Positions 7,284-15,413 of a stretch of 64,000 nucleotides of DNA are shown here, in pieces. Origin of the DNA: JACJYC01 sp964558465. GTDB lineage: Bacteria > Bacteroidota > Bacteroidia > Chitinophagales > Saprospiraceae. Positions within the stretch are counted from its first letter, which is position 1; every line of letters begins with the position of its first letter. Below the pieces are notes generated by a model. It saw only the letters and a list, made by a program, of their open reading frames with translations, ran no database searches and had not been told where the DNA came from. Made by a program: the position numbers and the translations under genes. The DNA lies in contig CAZLEF010000027.1 of assembly GCA_964558465.1 (NCBI GenBank), positions 18,725 to 82,724 on the forward strand, written 5' to 3'.

Positions 7284-7767
7284 TCAGGCTTTCTTCGGAC
7301 GGCCCCGGGTACCCTTTGGTTTTTCGGCTGCCGCCGTTTCAANNNNNNNNNNNNNNNNNNNNNNNNNNNNNNNNNNNNNNNNNNNNNNNNNNNNNNNNNN
7401 NNNNNNNNNNNNNNNNNNNNNNNNNNNNNNNNNNNNNNNNNNTTTCAACCACCTTCTTCGGACGGCCTTTGCCCGCTTTCGCCGCAGCCGGTTTTTCTGC
7501 TGCCTTCCCCGCTTTTTTCGGACGACCGCGCATGCCGGCAGTTTTGGCTGTTGGATCAGTAATTGCGGCCGGGCTTTGGGGTTCCTGAACGGATTCAGCC
7601 TGGCTGCCGCCTGATTTTCCGGATTCGGTTTCCTTGATCAGCAGTTCATATTCAGCTTGTAGCTCCAAATAATGAATCTGGGCTTTTTGATAATCGCGTT
7701 CGAGTCCTTTAGCCTTTTTACGGGCCTTTTTTAACGATTTTTCAAGTTTGGATAATTTCTCTTTCAT
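7284..7767 (-). CDS. Coiled-coil/AT-hook repeat protein interrupted by assembly gap
   Basis: I take ATG 7767 (MKEKLSKLEKSLKKARKKAK) as the start. The extension further upstream has no domain and would run through a likely leader. The first 55 residues form a highly charged coiled coil. The rest is low-complexity Ala/Lys/Pro sequence with AT-hook-like cores: RGRPKKAGK and GKGRPKKVVE before the gap, and KGTRGRPKKA at the C-terminus after it. The protein probably binds AT-rich DNA as a nucleoid-associated or histone-H1-like factor. The 100-N gap lies inside the repeat region, so the copy number of RGRPKK units and the true length are unknown, and the frame across the gap cannot be checked. Confidence 0.75.
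7343..7442. other. Assembly gap of 100 N
   Basis: Exactly 100 undetermined bases, a conventional scaffold placeholder, lie within the AT-hook repeat coding region. The flanking sequences encode similar AAAEKP and RGRPKK units, so a collapsed tandem repeat is the likely cause. Confidence 0.95.
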
Positions 7768-8018
7768 AGTTATATTAGTGGTTTCCAAAATACGGAATTG
7801 CCCTTGCAATGAAGGGAAGAGAAGCATCAGGTAAAAACAAAAAATCAGGGGAATAAATCTTCCGGAGTTTTAACCAATGCAATTTTTGACAGGTTAAAGG
7901 TTAGTTGTCTACACCGAAAGTTAAAAAAATGGGTCGATCCTGGTCGCGATCTTGCTGTCAGATGAGACAAAGGTATACAAATTCGAGATTTTTAATATCT
8001 ATTTATATTTATTTTTGT
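7768..8018. other. Intergenic region without recognised feature
   Basis: AT-rich upstream region of the AT-hook gene, extending to the terminator at 8019. I see no convincing TAnnTTTG box, RNA gene or repeat in it. Confidence 0.5.
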
Positions 8019-8065
8019 AAAAAACAGGGCTGCTTCGAAGGAAATCCTGAAGCAGCCCCTGTTTT
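8019..8065 (-). terminator. Strong intrinsic terminator of the PepSY-like lipoprotein gene
   Basis: A long stem pairs 8021-8036 with 8049-8065 (AACAGGGCTGCTTC with its complement, one bulged C). It ends in a run of six Ts on the minus strand, about 55 nt after the stop of the gene at 8119. The plus strand also ends in four Ts, so it may work in both directions. Confidence 0.85.
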
Positions 8066-8118
8066 ATAATTATCCAACTCAAAAAAACAATTAAAAATAA
8101 GGCATTGGATTTTGGGAA

Positions 8119-8877
8119 TTATGGCCGTTGGAATAACAAATTTCCGTCCTGGTCAAAAACAAGGATCTGGCGCGCGCCATCATTTAAAAGGAAAACCGCA
8201 ATCCTTCCGCCGCGGCGGCAGGCGCCCCTTAATTCAGCTTCCGGAAAATTGGCTGCAATATATTCGCTGATGGGAGCGGGTAACTCAACATTTCTTACCG
8301 GTCTGCATTCCAGGCAATGACGTATCGGAGAAAGTTCTTCTACGAAAAGGCCTGCGCTATTGAACAACAATACGACCGGACCGTTCAATTTAACAAATAA
8401 AAATCCATTTCTTGCTTTTGCGCGCTCAATGGTGTTATCCGGATAATTGGTGGAAATATAATCCACAACAACTGCCGGCAAGTCTGCGACGGGTACCGGG
8501 CGCCCAAATCCGCGGCCGCGAATAAAACAGGGGCCGTGCGGGCCATTCGGTCCAAAATTTCCGTCGCCGGGGCCCCGGAATTCCAAAACATCGCCTTCCA
8601 GGTTAAAATAAAGGTTTTCCCCTGTGCCCATTGTCAGTTCATACCCTGCTTCCGGCGCCAGTGCTGCTTCTTCGATATAGGTATCGAATTGGTTCAACTC
8701 TATATAGTTGGTAATTTCAACCGGCAATTCGGCAGGTTGTACCGGAACGCGGTTTTCAGCCAAAGCAATATCACGGATCAATTCATCATCCGTTATCAAC
8801 TCGTCATTTTTGTTGCAGGATACCAGCGCCAAACCGAGGCTGAATGCTGAAATGGCCATCAACAATCGTTTTTTCAT
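8119..8877 (-). CDS. PepSY-like lipoprotein with three repeats
   Basis: A lipoprotein signal peptide with lipobox LVSC (MKKRLLMAISAFSLGLALVSCNK) precedes three similar units. Each starts with Leu-Pro and an amphipathic helix: ELPVEITNYIELNQFDTYIEEA, DLPAVVVDYISTNYPDNTI (continuing into ERAKARNGF) and ELPAPISEYIAANFPEAEL (continuing into RGACRRGGR). This is the PepSY-like (DUF2874) periplasmic fold common in Bacteroidota. A Gly/Pro-rich linker (GPGDGNFGPNGPHGP) separates units one and two. The function of the family is unknown, and inhibitor or metal-related roles are only conjecture. The gene is monocistronic with a strong terminator. Confidence 0.8.
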   Translation of the reverse strand: MKKRLLMAISAFSLGLALVSCNKNDELITDDELIRDIALAENRVPVQPAELPVEITNYIELNQFDTYIEEAALAPEAGYELTMGTGENLYFNLEGDVLEFRGPGDGNFGPNGPHGPCFIRGRGFGRPVPVADLPAVVVDYISTNYPDNTIERAKARNGFLFVKLNGPVVLLFNSAGLFVEELSPIRHCLECRPVRNVELPAPISEYIAANFPEAELRGACRRGGRIAVFLLNDGARQILVFDQDGNLLFQRP

Positions 8878-8969
8878 GATCAGGATTTTTTAGAATTAAA
8901 TTAATTGAATTTTCTGTACACATGGCGCATATCCGGACCGGATGGTTGCCTGGATAAAAATATTTTTTT

Positions 8970-10520
8970 TTAAAAACTATAATTCATGCCAAGGTGGAAG
9001 CTCCAGGCATAGGTACGGGTATTAAATTCTATCCCCCGGGCGACGGGTGTAATATTGGCGCGGTAGGTAGGCTCCAGGTAAATTTGCCAGTTTTTAGCCG
9101 GGGCATAACCCAAACTGGCGCCAAGCAACAGATCAAAAACCGTCTCCCGGTCGGTTTTAAATGTTCTCAACACCCTGGCGGATTGGCTCCGGATCCCTTG
9201 CAACTGGCTTTGCGCAGTGGCGGTCAGGGTATGTCTGCCGATAAAATTAACGCTTCCGCCGCCCCTTAGGCCGAGTTCAAACGGCCCTGCCGGCCACCTG
9301 TAACCCACCGATAAGGGGATGCTGTGAAAATCGAGTTTTTGTCGCAGCCCAACGGCAACCCGCACGGTTGAATTGGGTGGCGCAGGTTGACCGCTTTTTC
9401 GCCGGAGTTCTATTTCAACTTCCGATTCACCCAGGCTGGATTGGGCTTTTAGCTGATAATCCGATTTTAACTCTCCGCCGGAAGTTGCGATTTCCCTGGA
9501 GGGGTCAAATTGAATTAAAAAGATCTGCCTTGAAATTTGTTGAATGCCATACCGGCTGAACCCGGAATAAACCGACCAATGCGGGCCGATGTCCAGCGTT
9601 GCTTTTATTCCATATTCGTTGGACAGGTCGGCCTTTTCCCAATCCCTGAAAAAGGGTGTATTGCTGGAGTTGGTCCGGTACTGCAGGGTGCTGCCGGTCA
9701 GGCTGATCCCGTAGTAAGGGCCGATCCTGAATTTTATTTTATCAGGAACGGGCTCAATATCCGGAGCCGTTTTCAGTTTAAAAAAATTGCCCGGAACCGG
9801 AAAAACATCCGGTATTTTCAGATAGGCAATGCTGTCTTCCAATGGAAATAAAGGGTCTGTATTTCCGGATTGTGAAAACGGTTCTTCATTATTCAAAAAG
9901 CTTTCCGGATTTAAAAATTCCAGACTTTTCTCCGAAATACCCGGAATTTCATCCAGGGTTTTGTTCTGAACGGTTACTACCGGATCATTTTTGCCGGGAA
10001 TTAAGATTCCTTTTTCCGGATCGACTCCAGAGGTTAATCCCTTATTTATTGATTTTTGTGTTAAGCCATAATTATCAATGCTTTGTAATCCTTTCGCAGC
10101 ATTTTCAGACTGGGATTTAAGGGGTTCATTTTTATAGGATCCGTTTTGGTGCGCCGGATTGGCAGAAACCGGTCTTTGGTGTGAAAGGGTTTTATTGACC
10201 TGGAAAAAAGAATCCAATGCCTGCACCTGCCGGTCCAATTTTTCCAATTGTGTATTTTGCTCCCGGATCCGGCGCCCCATCCTGCGGTTTTGGTCCAAAA
10301 TAAAACCCATAAAAAACCCAACCAGCAGAAGGAAGCCCAAAATCAGCCCGCGCCGCCAAACAGAACCATTGCGCGGCGCTTGCGGCAATCCTGCCGAAAT
10401 ACCCGCCCAGACTTTTTCCGAAGGCGTATCCCAACCGTCTTCAGCAGGCGGGCCGGCAGGATTGTCCAACTGATTGCGGAACAAAGTTTCCAAAGGATCT
10501 TTATGTTGTTCTTTGTCCAT
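8970..10520 (-). CDS. Single-pass membrane protein fused to an outer-membrane-type beta-barrel, partner of ECF sigma factor
   Basis: This 516-residue protein has no signal peptide. Residues 1-54 are acidic and cytoplasm-like, one transmembrane helix follows at about 55-76 (RRGLILGFLLLVGFFMGF), and then a coiled-coil stretch (EQNTQLEKLDRQVQALDSFF) and a long Pro/Ser/Asn-rich linker. The last 245 residues are alternating amphipathic beta-strands ending in a terminal aromatic (SFHLGMNYSF), like a small outer-membrane barrel. It follows the sigma-factor gene after 12 nt, the usual position of an anti-sigma factor. I infer that it tethers the sigma factor at the inner membrane while its C-terminus reports from the envelope. 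The anti-sigma role is not shown by any recognised zinc-binding or RskA-like motif. Confidence 0.75.
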   Translation of the reverse strand: MDKEQHKDPLETLFRNQLDNPAGPPAEDGWDTPSEKVWAGISAGLPQAPRNGSVWRRGLILGFLLLVGFFMGFILDQNRRMGRRIREQNTQLEKLDRQVQALDSFFQVNKTLSHQRPVSANPAHQNGSYKNEPLKSQSENAAKGLQSIDNYGLTQKSINKGLTSGVDPEKGILIPGKNDPVVTVQNKTLDEIPGISEKSLEFLNPESFLNNEEPFSQSGNTDPLFPLEDSIAYLKIPDVFPVPGNFFKLKTAPDIEPVPDKIKFRIGPYYGISLTGSTLQYRTNSSNTPFFRDWEKADLSNEYGIKATLDIGPHWSVYSGFSRYGIQQISRQIFLIQFDPSREIATSGGELKSDYQLKAQSSLGESEVEIELRRKSGQPAPPNSTVRVAVGLRQKLDFHSIPLSVGYRWPAGPFELGLRGGGSVNFIGRHTLTATAQSQLQGIRSQSARVLRTFKTDRETVFDLLLGASLGYAPAKNWQIYLEPTYRANITPVARGIEFNTRTYAWSFHLGMNYSF

Positions 10521-10532
10521 AATTCGGTCAAA

Positions 10533-11069
10533 TTAAACGGCCATGATCTTTTCCACCAGATTTTTTAACATGGCTTTGGCCTTGAATAATTGTGATTTTG
10601 ACGCCCCAACCGAAATTTCCAGTTGTTCTGCAATTTCCGGGTGCGTAAAACCTTCGACGACATATAAATTAAAAACGGCCCTGTAACCCGGCGGCAATTG
10701 TTGTATCATCTGGGTCAGGGCTTTGGCATCCAGGTGGCTGAAAATCGTATCCTGGTCTTCGTGGGTTTCTGAAATGGATTCAATTTCGTCGGTCACTAAA
10801 AATCGCCGTTCCCGGCGCAAGTGCTGCAAGGCGGCATGGATCATCGCTTTGCGAATCCAGCCGCCTAATGGCCCATCTCCTCTGTACTGGGAAAGATCCT
10901 TGAAAACCCGGATAAAACCTTCCTGGAGCATGTCTTCTGCTTCGGAATGATCGCGGGCGTATCGCAGGCAAAGCCGGAACATCTGGGTTTTATACGCGTC
11001 GTATAAAGCCCGCTGCGCCCGCCGGTCGCCCCGTAAACTCCCTTCCAACCATTCTTTTTCCGCTGACAT
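10533..11069 (-). CDS. ECF-type RNA polymerase sigma-70 factor
   Basis: A 178-residue extracytoplasmic-function sigma factor. Region 2 includes the core-binding segment DHSEAEDMLQEGFIRVFKDL and the -10 recognition segment ending in IHAALQHLRRERR. Region 4 spans about residues 115-172 (LPPGYRAVFNLYVVEGFTHPEIAEQLEISVGASKSQL) with a clear helix-turn-helix. It is the first gene of a two-gene unit with the membrane/beta-barrel protein at 8970, presumably its regulator. A word array (11089-11193) lies immediately upstream, so its promoter is either within or beyond that repeat. Target genes are unknown. Confidence 0.93.
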   Translation of the reverse strand: MSAEKEWLEGSLRGDRRAQRALYDAYKTQMFRLCLRYARDHSEAEDMLQEGFIRVFKDLSQYRGDGPLGGWIRKAMIHAALQHLRRERRFLVTDEIESISETHEDQDTIFSHLDAKALTQMIQQLPPGYRAVFNLYVVEGFTHPEIAEQLEISVGASKSQLFKAKAMLKNLVEKIMAV

Positions 11070-11088
11070 AAAATTGACTTGATCCTGG

Positions 11089-11193
11089 CCACGCCTGTGG
11101 GGTGCTGGATACTGGATACTAGATGCTGGAACCTAGCATCTAGCATCCAGCATCTAGCATCTAGCATCTAGCATCTAGCATCCACCATCTAGA
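11089..11193. repeat. Inverted word array (CTGGATA/TAGATGC family)
   Basis: Tandem words GCTGGATACTGGATACTAGATG run into the inverted series ATCTAGCATCCAGC, in which the 7-mer ATCTAGC repeats about six times (11134-11182). The left end (CCACGCCTGTGG, 11089-11100) is shared with the centre of the array at 22964-23059, which uses the same words in another order. It separates the sigma-factor start from the amidase stop. Confidence 0.85.
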
Positions 11194-11241
11194 CTCCCCG
11201 GCGCAAAAAAAGTAAAAAGGGTTGCCTGGCGGAGAAAAAAA

Positions 11242-12522
11242 TTATTGCAGTTTGATGATTTTCTGATTTCCGGCATTTTTACCGGCGCGCCAATGCAATA
11301 AATAAAGTCCTGCCGGAAGTTCGGAGAGTGGAATTTCAATCCTGCGGATCCCGGGCGCAAAATCAATGGCTCGCATCATGTTTCCCCTGGGGTCAAGGAT
11401 TTCCGCGTGAACCGGTCCGGACTCAAGATCCCCGATATCCAAAGTGACGGCTTCCTTTGCGGGATTGGGAAAGACCTTGATGTTTTTAACCTCACCCGGA
11501 TCATTCAACCCTACCGGCGCGCAGACCGTTTCCAGGTATTGGGAAACCCCTTCCCGGATGCCGGTCAGCAACGGATAAAATGCATTGCCCGGGCATGCGG
11601 TGGAACACCCGTCGCGATGTCCGGAAATTTCCCTGAGGTTCAATCCGGAAGAGGGGTGAAAGGCGGTTCCCAACGGATCGATCCCTGCATCGCAGGCTTT
11701 CCAGCTCAATATTTTTTCAAGGCTCTGCAGGGCGGCGATTTCGGGTGTGACAACCGTAAAATCGCCCATCACGCATACCCCCATGGTTTGCCCGTTCGTA
11801 CCGCAAAAATGCGCGCCGAGCACATTGTCGCCCCTGCCTTCGTAAAGGATGCCGTTGGGGTCGATCAGGTAATTATAGCCGATATCGGCCCATCCGTTGC
11901 CGTTGACATGAAAATCCCAGATCGCTCTGACGACGGCGGCCCAATCAGAAGCGGTGTTTGCACCGGCCGAGTGGTGAACGATCAGGTGCGTCACCTGGGT
12001 ATAAGACGGGTTTGGGTTCGGCGGACAATTGCCGGCCGGACACCATTGGTCCCGGTTTTTATATTCCGGCATGGGGCAGGCGCAATCCGCCGGGGAATTT
12101 CCGGCATAACCCGGTTTGTCCGGTTTCTTTTCAACCGTAAATCCGGGATTAAAAAAATGGATATTTAAATTGAAGGGATATTTATTTTCTGTTTTAACCT
12201 GAAAAAACCGGATGCCCGGGTCGATAAAATTTAATTGGCTGATCCGGATATCCGGCGCGTGGTCTTCCCGCCTGAGCAATTGCCAATCCGTCCAGCGTTG
12301 CCCCTCAGTGGAAAAACGGAAATAAATACCGGGATTTTCTTCGCCTTCCCATTTGGCAAAAAAAGATAAAAATGGCCCGGAATTTTCCAGCGGTAAGGAT
12401 TCAGGGGATGAACGCCATCCATTTAAGCTGGGTGCAAATCGCATTTCCGCCCGGTCGGCATCTGCCTGCGAATAGCTCTGGAAAGTGATCAGCAACGCAA
12501 AAAAAGTTGCGATATATTTCAT
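11242..12522 (-). CDS. T9SS-exported N-acetylmuramoyl-L-alanine amidase (PGRP-like)
   Basis: This 426-residue protein starts with a signal peptide (MKYIATFFALLITFQSYSQA). An N-terminal beta domain (25-130) and a Cys-rich linker follow, then an amidase_2/PGRP domain from about 172 to 330. The zinc ligands are visible as H183 (LIVHHSAG), H302 (SGHRDG) and C310 (ACPGN), with the supporting Tyr in GYNYLI at 214-219, so the domain should cleave the MurNAc-L-Ala bond of peptidoglycan. The C-terminus (about 345-426) is a type A T9SS sorting domain (VFPNPAKEAVTLDI, GLYLLHWRAGK). This suggests the enzyme acts outside the cell, on other bacteria or shed wall, rather than on the cell's own peptidoglycan. 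The gene follows mce after only 3 nt. Confidence 0.92.
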   Translation of the reverse strand: MKYIATFFALLITFQSYSQADADRAEMRFAPSLNGWRSSPESLPLENSGPFLSFFAKWEGEENPGIYFRFSTEGQRWTDWQLLRREDHAPDIRISQLNFIDPGIRFFQVKTENKYPFNLNIHFFNPGFTVEKKPDKPGYAGNSPADCACPMPEYKNRDQWCPAGNCPPNPNPSYTQVTHLIVHHSAGANTASDWAAVVRAIWDFHVNGNGWADIGYNYLIDPNGILYEGRGDNVLGAHFCGTNGQTMGVCVMGDFTVVTPEIAALQSLEKILSWKACDAGIDPLGTAFHPSSGLNLREISGHRDGCSTACPGNAFYPLLTGIREGVSQYLETVCAPVGLNDPGEVKNIKVFPNPAKEAVTLDIGDLESGPVHAEILDPRGNMMRAIDFAPGIRRIEIPLSELPAGLYLLHWRAGKNAGNQKIIKLQ

Positions 12523-12525
12523 TGT

Positions 12526-12930
12526 TTACTCTTTGATTTCCTGACACAATTCCAATAAAACGCCGTTGGCGCTTTTGGGATGAATGAAACAAACCCATTT
12601 ATTGTCGGCGCCGCGTTTGGGTTCGTCCTGCAGGAGTTGAAATCCCTCTTTGTGCAGGCGTTCCATTTCTGCACGGATATCGTCGACTTCAAAGGCAATA
12701 TGGTGGATCCCCTCCCCTTTTTTTTCAATGAACCGGGCGATGGCGCTTTCCGGGTGAGTAGCCTCCAGCAATTCAATTTTGGATTGGCCGGTTTGAAAAA
12801 AGGAAGTCAGCACCTGTTCTGAATCCACGGCTTCGGTCTTGTAATGGGGGGCGCCTAAAATACGGGAAAATAGTTCATTGCTGTCTTCCAGGCTCCGGAC
12901 GGCAATGCCGATGTGCTCGAGTTTAAACAT
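12526..12930 (-). CDS. mce: Methylmalonyl-CoA epimerase
   Basis: I choose ATG 12930 (MFKLEHIGIAVRSLEDS, 134 residues). A longer in-frame extension would be encoded entirely by the word array upstream and is not plausible. It is a vicinal-oxygen-chelate fold protein with two beta-alpha-beta-beta-beta modules. Metal-ligand positions are visible as His in LEHIGIAV, His in IHHIAFEVDD and Glu in LLELCQ. It interconverts (R)- and (S)-methylmalonyl-CoA in propionyl-CoA metabolism. The mutase itself is not in the window. It lies between paaZ and the amidase gene on the same strand. Confidence 0.92.
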   Translation of the reverse strand: MFKLEHIGIAVRSLEDSNELFSRILGAPHYKTEAVDSEQVLTSFFQTGQSKIELLEATHPESAIARFIEKKGEGIHHIAFEVDDIRAEMERLHKEGFQLLQDEPKRGADNKWVCFIHPKSANGVLLELCQEIKE

Positions 12931-12937
12931 TTTTTTA

Positions 12938-13024
12938 TTGGTAGACGGTGGACGGTAGACGGTGGACGGTGGATTTATCCGCCTGGTGCGAGCTACGAGC
13001 ATTGGGCGGATAAATCTACCGTCT
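12938..13024. repeat. Inverted word array (GTAGACGG family, second copy)
   Basis: GGTAGACGG/GTGGACGG words (12941-12970) lead into the centre 12969-13020, and the inverted CTACCGTCTACC closes it. The centre differs from that at 4152-4204 at only a handful of positions. The array fills the gap between the paaZ stop (13032) and the mce start (12930), so it would lie in the mce leader. Confidence 0.85.
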
Positions 13025-13031
13025 ACCAATT

Positions 13032-15074
13032 TTACAGTGATTTCATTTTCACCATGGTCAGGATTGTAGCGATCGCAACGGTTTCGTTGGTCTCATCGTA
13101 AACATCGACCAGCCATTTGACGATGCCTTTCCGGAAGTTTTCCTCTTCGCGTTGTTCCTGTGCGATTTTTTCCTTCACGGTCAGTTTTACGCCGATGGTC
13201 ATGCCCGGATAAACGGGTTTGGTAAACCGGCATTCTTCCAGGCCGTAATTCAGCAGTACAGGCCCTTTCCGCGCCTCCACAAATAATCCGGCAGCCTTGC
13301 TCAGCACCCAGTAGCCATGCGCCACTCTTTTTTCGAAAGGCGTATCACTGAGGGCGGTTTCATCCATATGCGCATAAAAATGGTCGCCGCTCAGGTTGGC
13401 AAAATTGACGATATCGGTTTCGGTGACGGTATGCCGGGCGGTCACCAGGGTTTCGCCGATCTCCAGTTCGTCAAAATATTTCATGAAAGGGTGCAGTCCG
13501 GTTTCTTTCCGGTGAGCGCCTGGTTGAAAAACATTGGTTACGGCCGTCAGCATGGTGGGATGCCCCTGCAATGCCGTGCGCTGCAAATAATGCTGAATGC
13601 CGCGCAATCCGCCCAGTTCTTCCCCCCCGCCGGCGCGGCCCGGCCCGCCGTGTACCATCAAAGGCATGGGAGAACCGTGGCCCGTACTTTCCGGCGCGCT
13701 TTCCCGGTTGAGGATCAGGATCCGGCCGTGCCAGGCTCCGGCCCCCAGCACATAATCCCGCGCTTCCGCCTGATCATGCGTACACAACGTGGATACCAGG
13801 GAGCCTTTCCCTTTATTGACCAGTTCGATGGCATCCTCTGCGGAAGTGTACGGCATCAGGGTCACGACCGGGCCAAAAACCTCCACCCGGTGGGGGGCTT
13901 CGCGGCGCATGGGGTCGTCGTTGCGCAGGATGAGCGGGCTCATAAACGCGCCTTTCTCGGGTTCGGCATCGATCAGGTGGACCGTGTCGGGGTTGCCGTA
14001 CACCAGGGCGGATGTCCAAAGCAATTCGCTCAATTGACGTTTTACCTTATCGCGTTGCGCCTGGTTGACCAATGCGCCCATCCGGACTTTTTCGTTCCTG
14101 GGGTTGCCGACGGCGGTTTGTCCAAGGGCGGAGGCCAGCGCTTTCTGAAGGTCATCCATAACGGCCTCCGGCGCAAATACCCGGCGGATGGCGGTACATT
14201 TCTGGCCGCATTTTGCGGTCATTTCCCGGCGGATTTCCTTGATGAACAAGTCAAACTCTTCACTGCCGGGGTGTACATCCCGCCCCAAAACAGCTGCATT
14301 CAGGCTGTCGGCCTCCATATTGAAATGAACGGCTTTTTCCACGATGACGGGATGAGACCGCAACAACTGGCCGGTAACGGCAGAGCCTGTGAAGGTAACA
14401 ACGTCCTGGCTGTCCACGTGATCGAGGATCCCCCTGCCGGGGCCGTTCACCAATTGCAGGGCGCCTTCCGGCACGATCCCTGAAGCCACAATATCCCGTA
14501 CCATGGCTTCGGCCAGAAAGGAGGTGAGTTCGGAGGGTTTCACTACGGCCGGCATACCCGCCAGCCAATTGCCGGACAATTTTTCGAGCATGCCCCAAAC
14601 CGGAAAATTAAAGGCGTTGATGTGCACGGCCACTCCATGGCGGGGAGTAAAGACGTGCTGGCCGGTGAAACTGCCGTGTTTCGACAGGCGGGCTTGTTCG
14701 CCGTCGACGTATAAATAGTCATCCGGCAGTTTCCGGCGGAGGCTCGCATAGGCAAAAAGCGTACCGATACCGCCGTCGATATCGATCCAGCTATCGCTTT
14801 TGGTGGCGCCGGTCCGGTAACTGGCCGGGTAGTATTTCTGACGGATCTCGTGCAGGTAAACGGCCAGTTTTTTCAACATCAGGCCCCGCTCACGGAAGGT
14901 CATTTTCCGCAAGGCGTTCCCTCCGGTCTTCCGGCCGTATTCCAGGATGCCTTCGTAATCCAGGCCGTCGGTGCTGCAAGTCCCGATGACCTCACCGGTA
15001 ACGGCATCGTACTGGGCCAGGCCTTCCCCGTCATGCGGTATCCACCGGCCCTGGATATAATGCTCCAGTTTCAT
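13032..15074 (-). CDS. paaZ: Bifunctional oxepin-CoA hydrolase / 3-oxo-5,6-dehydrosuberyl-CoA semialdehyde dehydrogenase
   Basis: 680 residues, the usual PaaZ length. Residues 1-520 form an aldehyde dehydrogenase with catalytic C293 (GQKCTAIRR) and general base E254 (NMEADSLN), matching the positions known in the E. coli enzyme to within two residues. Residues 530-680 form a MaoC-type (R)-specific hydratase with D564 and H569 in SGDHFYAHMDE. The enzyme opens the oxepin-CoA ring and oxidises the resulting aldehyde in aerobic phenylacetate catabolism. No other paa gene is in the window, so the gene is either isolated or the far end of a split cluster. Some PaaZ relatives act on other CoA aldehydes. 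A TATCTTTG promoter box lies 23 nt upstream. Confidence 0.93.
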   Translation of the reverse strand: MKLEHYIQGRWIPHDGEGLAQYDAVTGEVIGTCSTDGLDYEGILEYGRKTGGNALRKMTFRERGLMLKKLAVYLHEIRQKYYPASYRTGATKSDSWIDIDGGIGTLFAYASLRRKLPDDYLYVDGEQARLSKHGSFTGQHVFTPRHGVAVHINAFNFPVWGMLEKLSGNWLAGMPAVVKPSELTSFLAEAMVRDIVASGIVPEGALQLVNGPGRGILDHVDSQDVVTFTGSAVTGQLLRSHPVIVEKAVHFNMEADSLNAAVLGRDVHPGSEEFDLFIKEIRREMTAKCGQKCTAIRRVFAPEAVMDDLQKALASALGQTAVGNPRNEKVRMGALVNQAQRDKVKRQLSELLWTSALVYGNPDTVHLIDAEPEKGAFMSPLILRNDDPMRREAPHRVEVFGPVVTLMPYTSAEDAIELVNKGKGSLVSTLCTHDQAEARDYVLGAGAWHGRILILNRESAPESTGHGSPMPLMVHGGPGRAGGGEELGGLRGIQHYLQRTALQGHPTMLTAVTNVFQPGAHRKETGLHPFMKYFDELEIGETLVTARHTVTETDIVNFANLSGDHFYAHMDETALSDTPFEKRVAHGYWVLSKAAGLFVEARKGPVLLNYGLEECRFTKPVYPGMTIGVKLTVKEKIAQEQREEENFRKGIVKWLVDVYDETNETVAIATILTMVKMKSL

Positions 15075-15096
15075 GGTTCTGTTTGGTTTTGAACCG

Positions 15097-15104
15097 CAAA
15101 GATA
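15097..15104 (-). promoter_or_regulatory. TAnnTTTG promoter box upstream of paaZ
   Basis: TATCTTTG on the minus strand fits the Bacteroidota -7 consensus and would start transcription near 15090, about 16 nt before the ATG. No clear TTG is seen at -33. Confidence 0.5.
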
Positions 15105-15413
15105 GCCTACTTGTTTTATATGTTGGTAGACGGCGGACGGCCCACGGCGGACGGCGGACGGGATAAAACAGCCGGATTATAGTGTAGCAGGGTGGAGTTT
15201 ATCTGTTTTGCGTTTTTTTCCGTCAACCCACGCCACAGGGTGGCAAGCTGTCAACCCAGCCTGCTATCTGCAGGGCTTAGTCCGGCGGCTTACCTTTTTG
15301 ACCTGATTAAGAGTTCTTTAACGATTAGACCCCAAAATTTAACGCATCAATAACGCCGGATATTTGTTAAAATATCGTCTGTAATATCGAACATGAACAT
15401 GAAATAACGCCTT
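15105..15413. repeat. Divergent intergenic region with a one-armed word array
   Basis: At 15123-15162 the words GTAGACGG/CGGACGG repeat about five times without an inverted partner, a degenerate member of the family at 4084 and 12938. The rest (15163-15413) holds no RNA gene or convincing promoter that I can see. It must contain the promoter for the gene at 15414. Confidence 0.6.

Noticed and set aside
12526..13029. Longer N-terminus of methylmalonyl-CoA epimerase
   Set aside because: The extra 33 codons are encoded entirely by the word array; the family starts at MFKLEHIGIAV (12930).
13317..14483. 388-codon plus-strand frame opposite paaZ
   Set aside because: Shadow of the PaaZ frame, which has catalytic residues at the expected positions.
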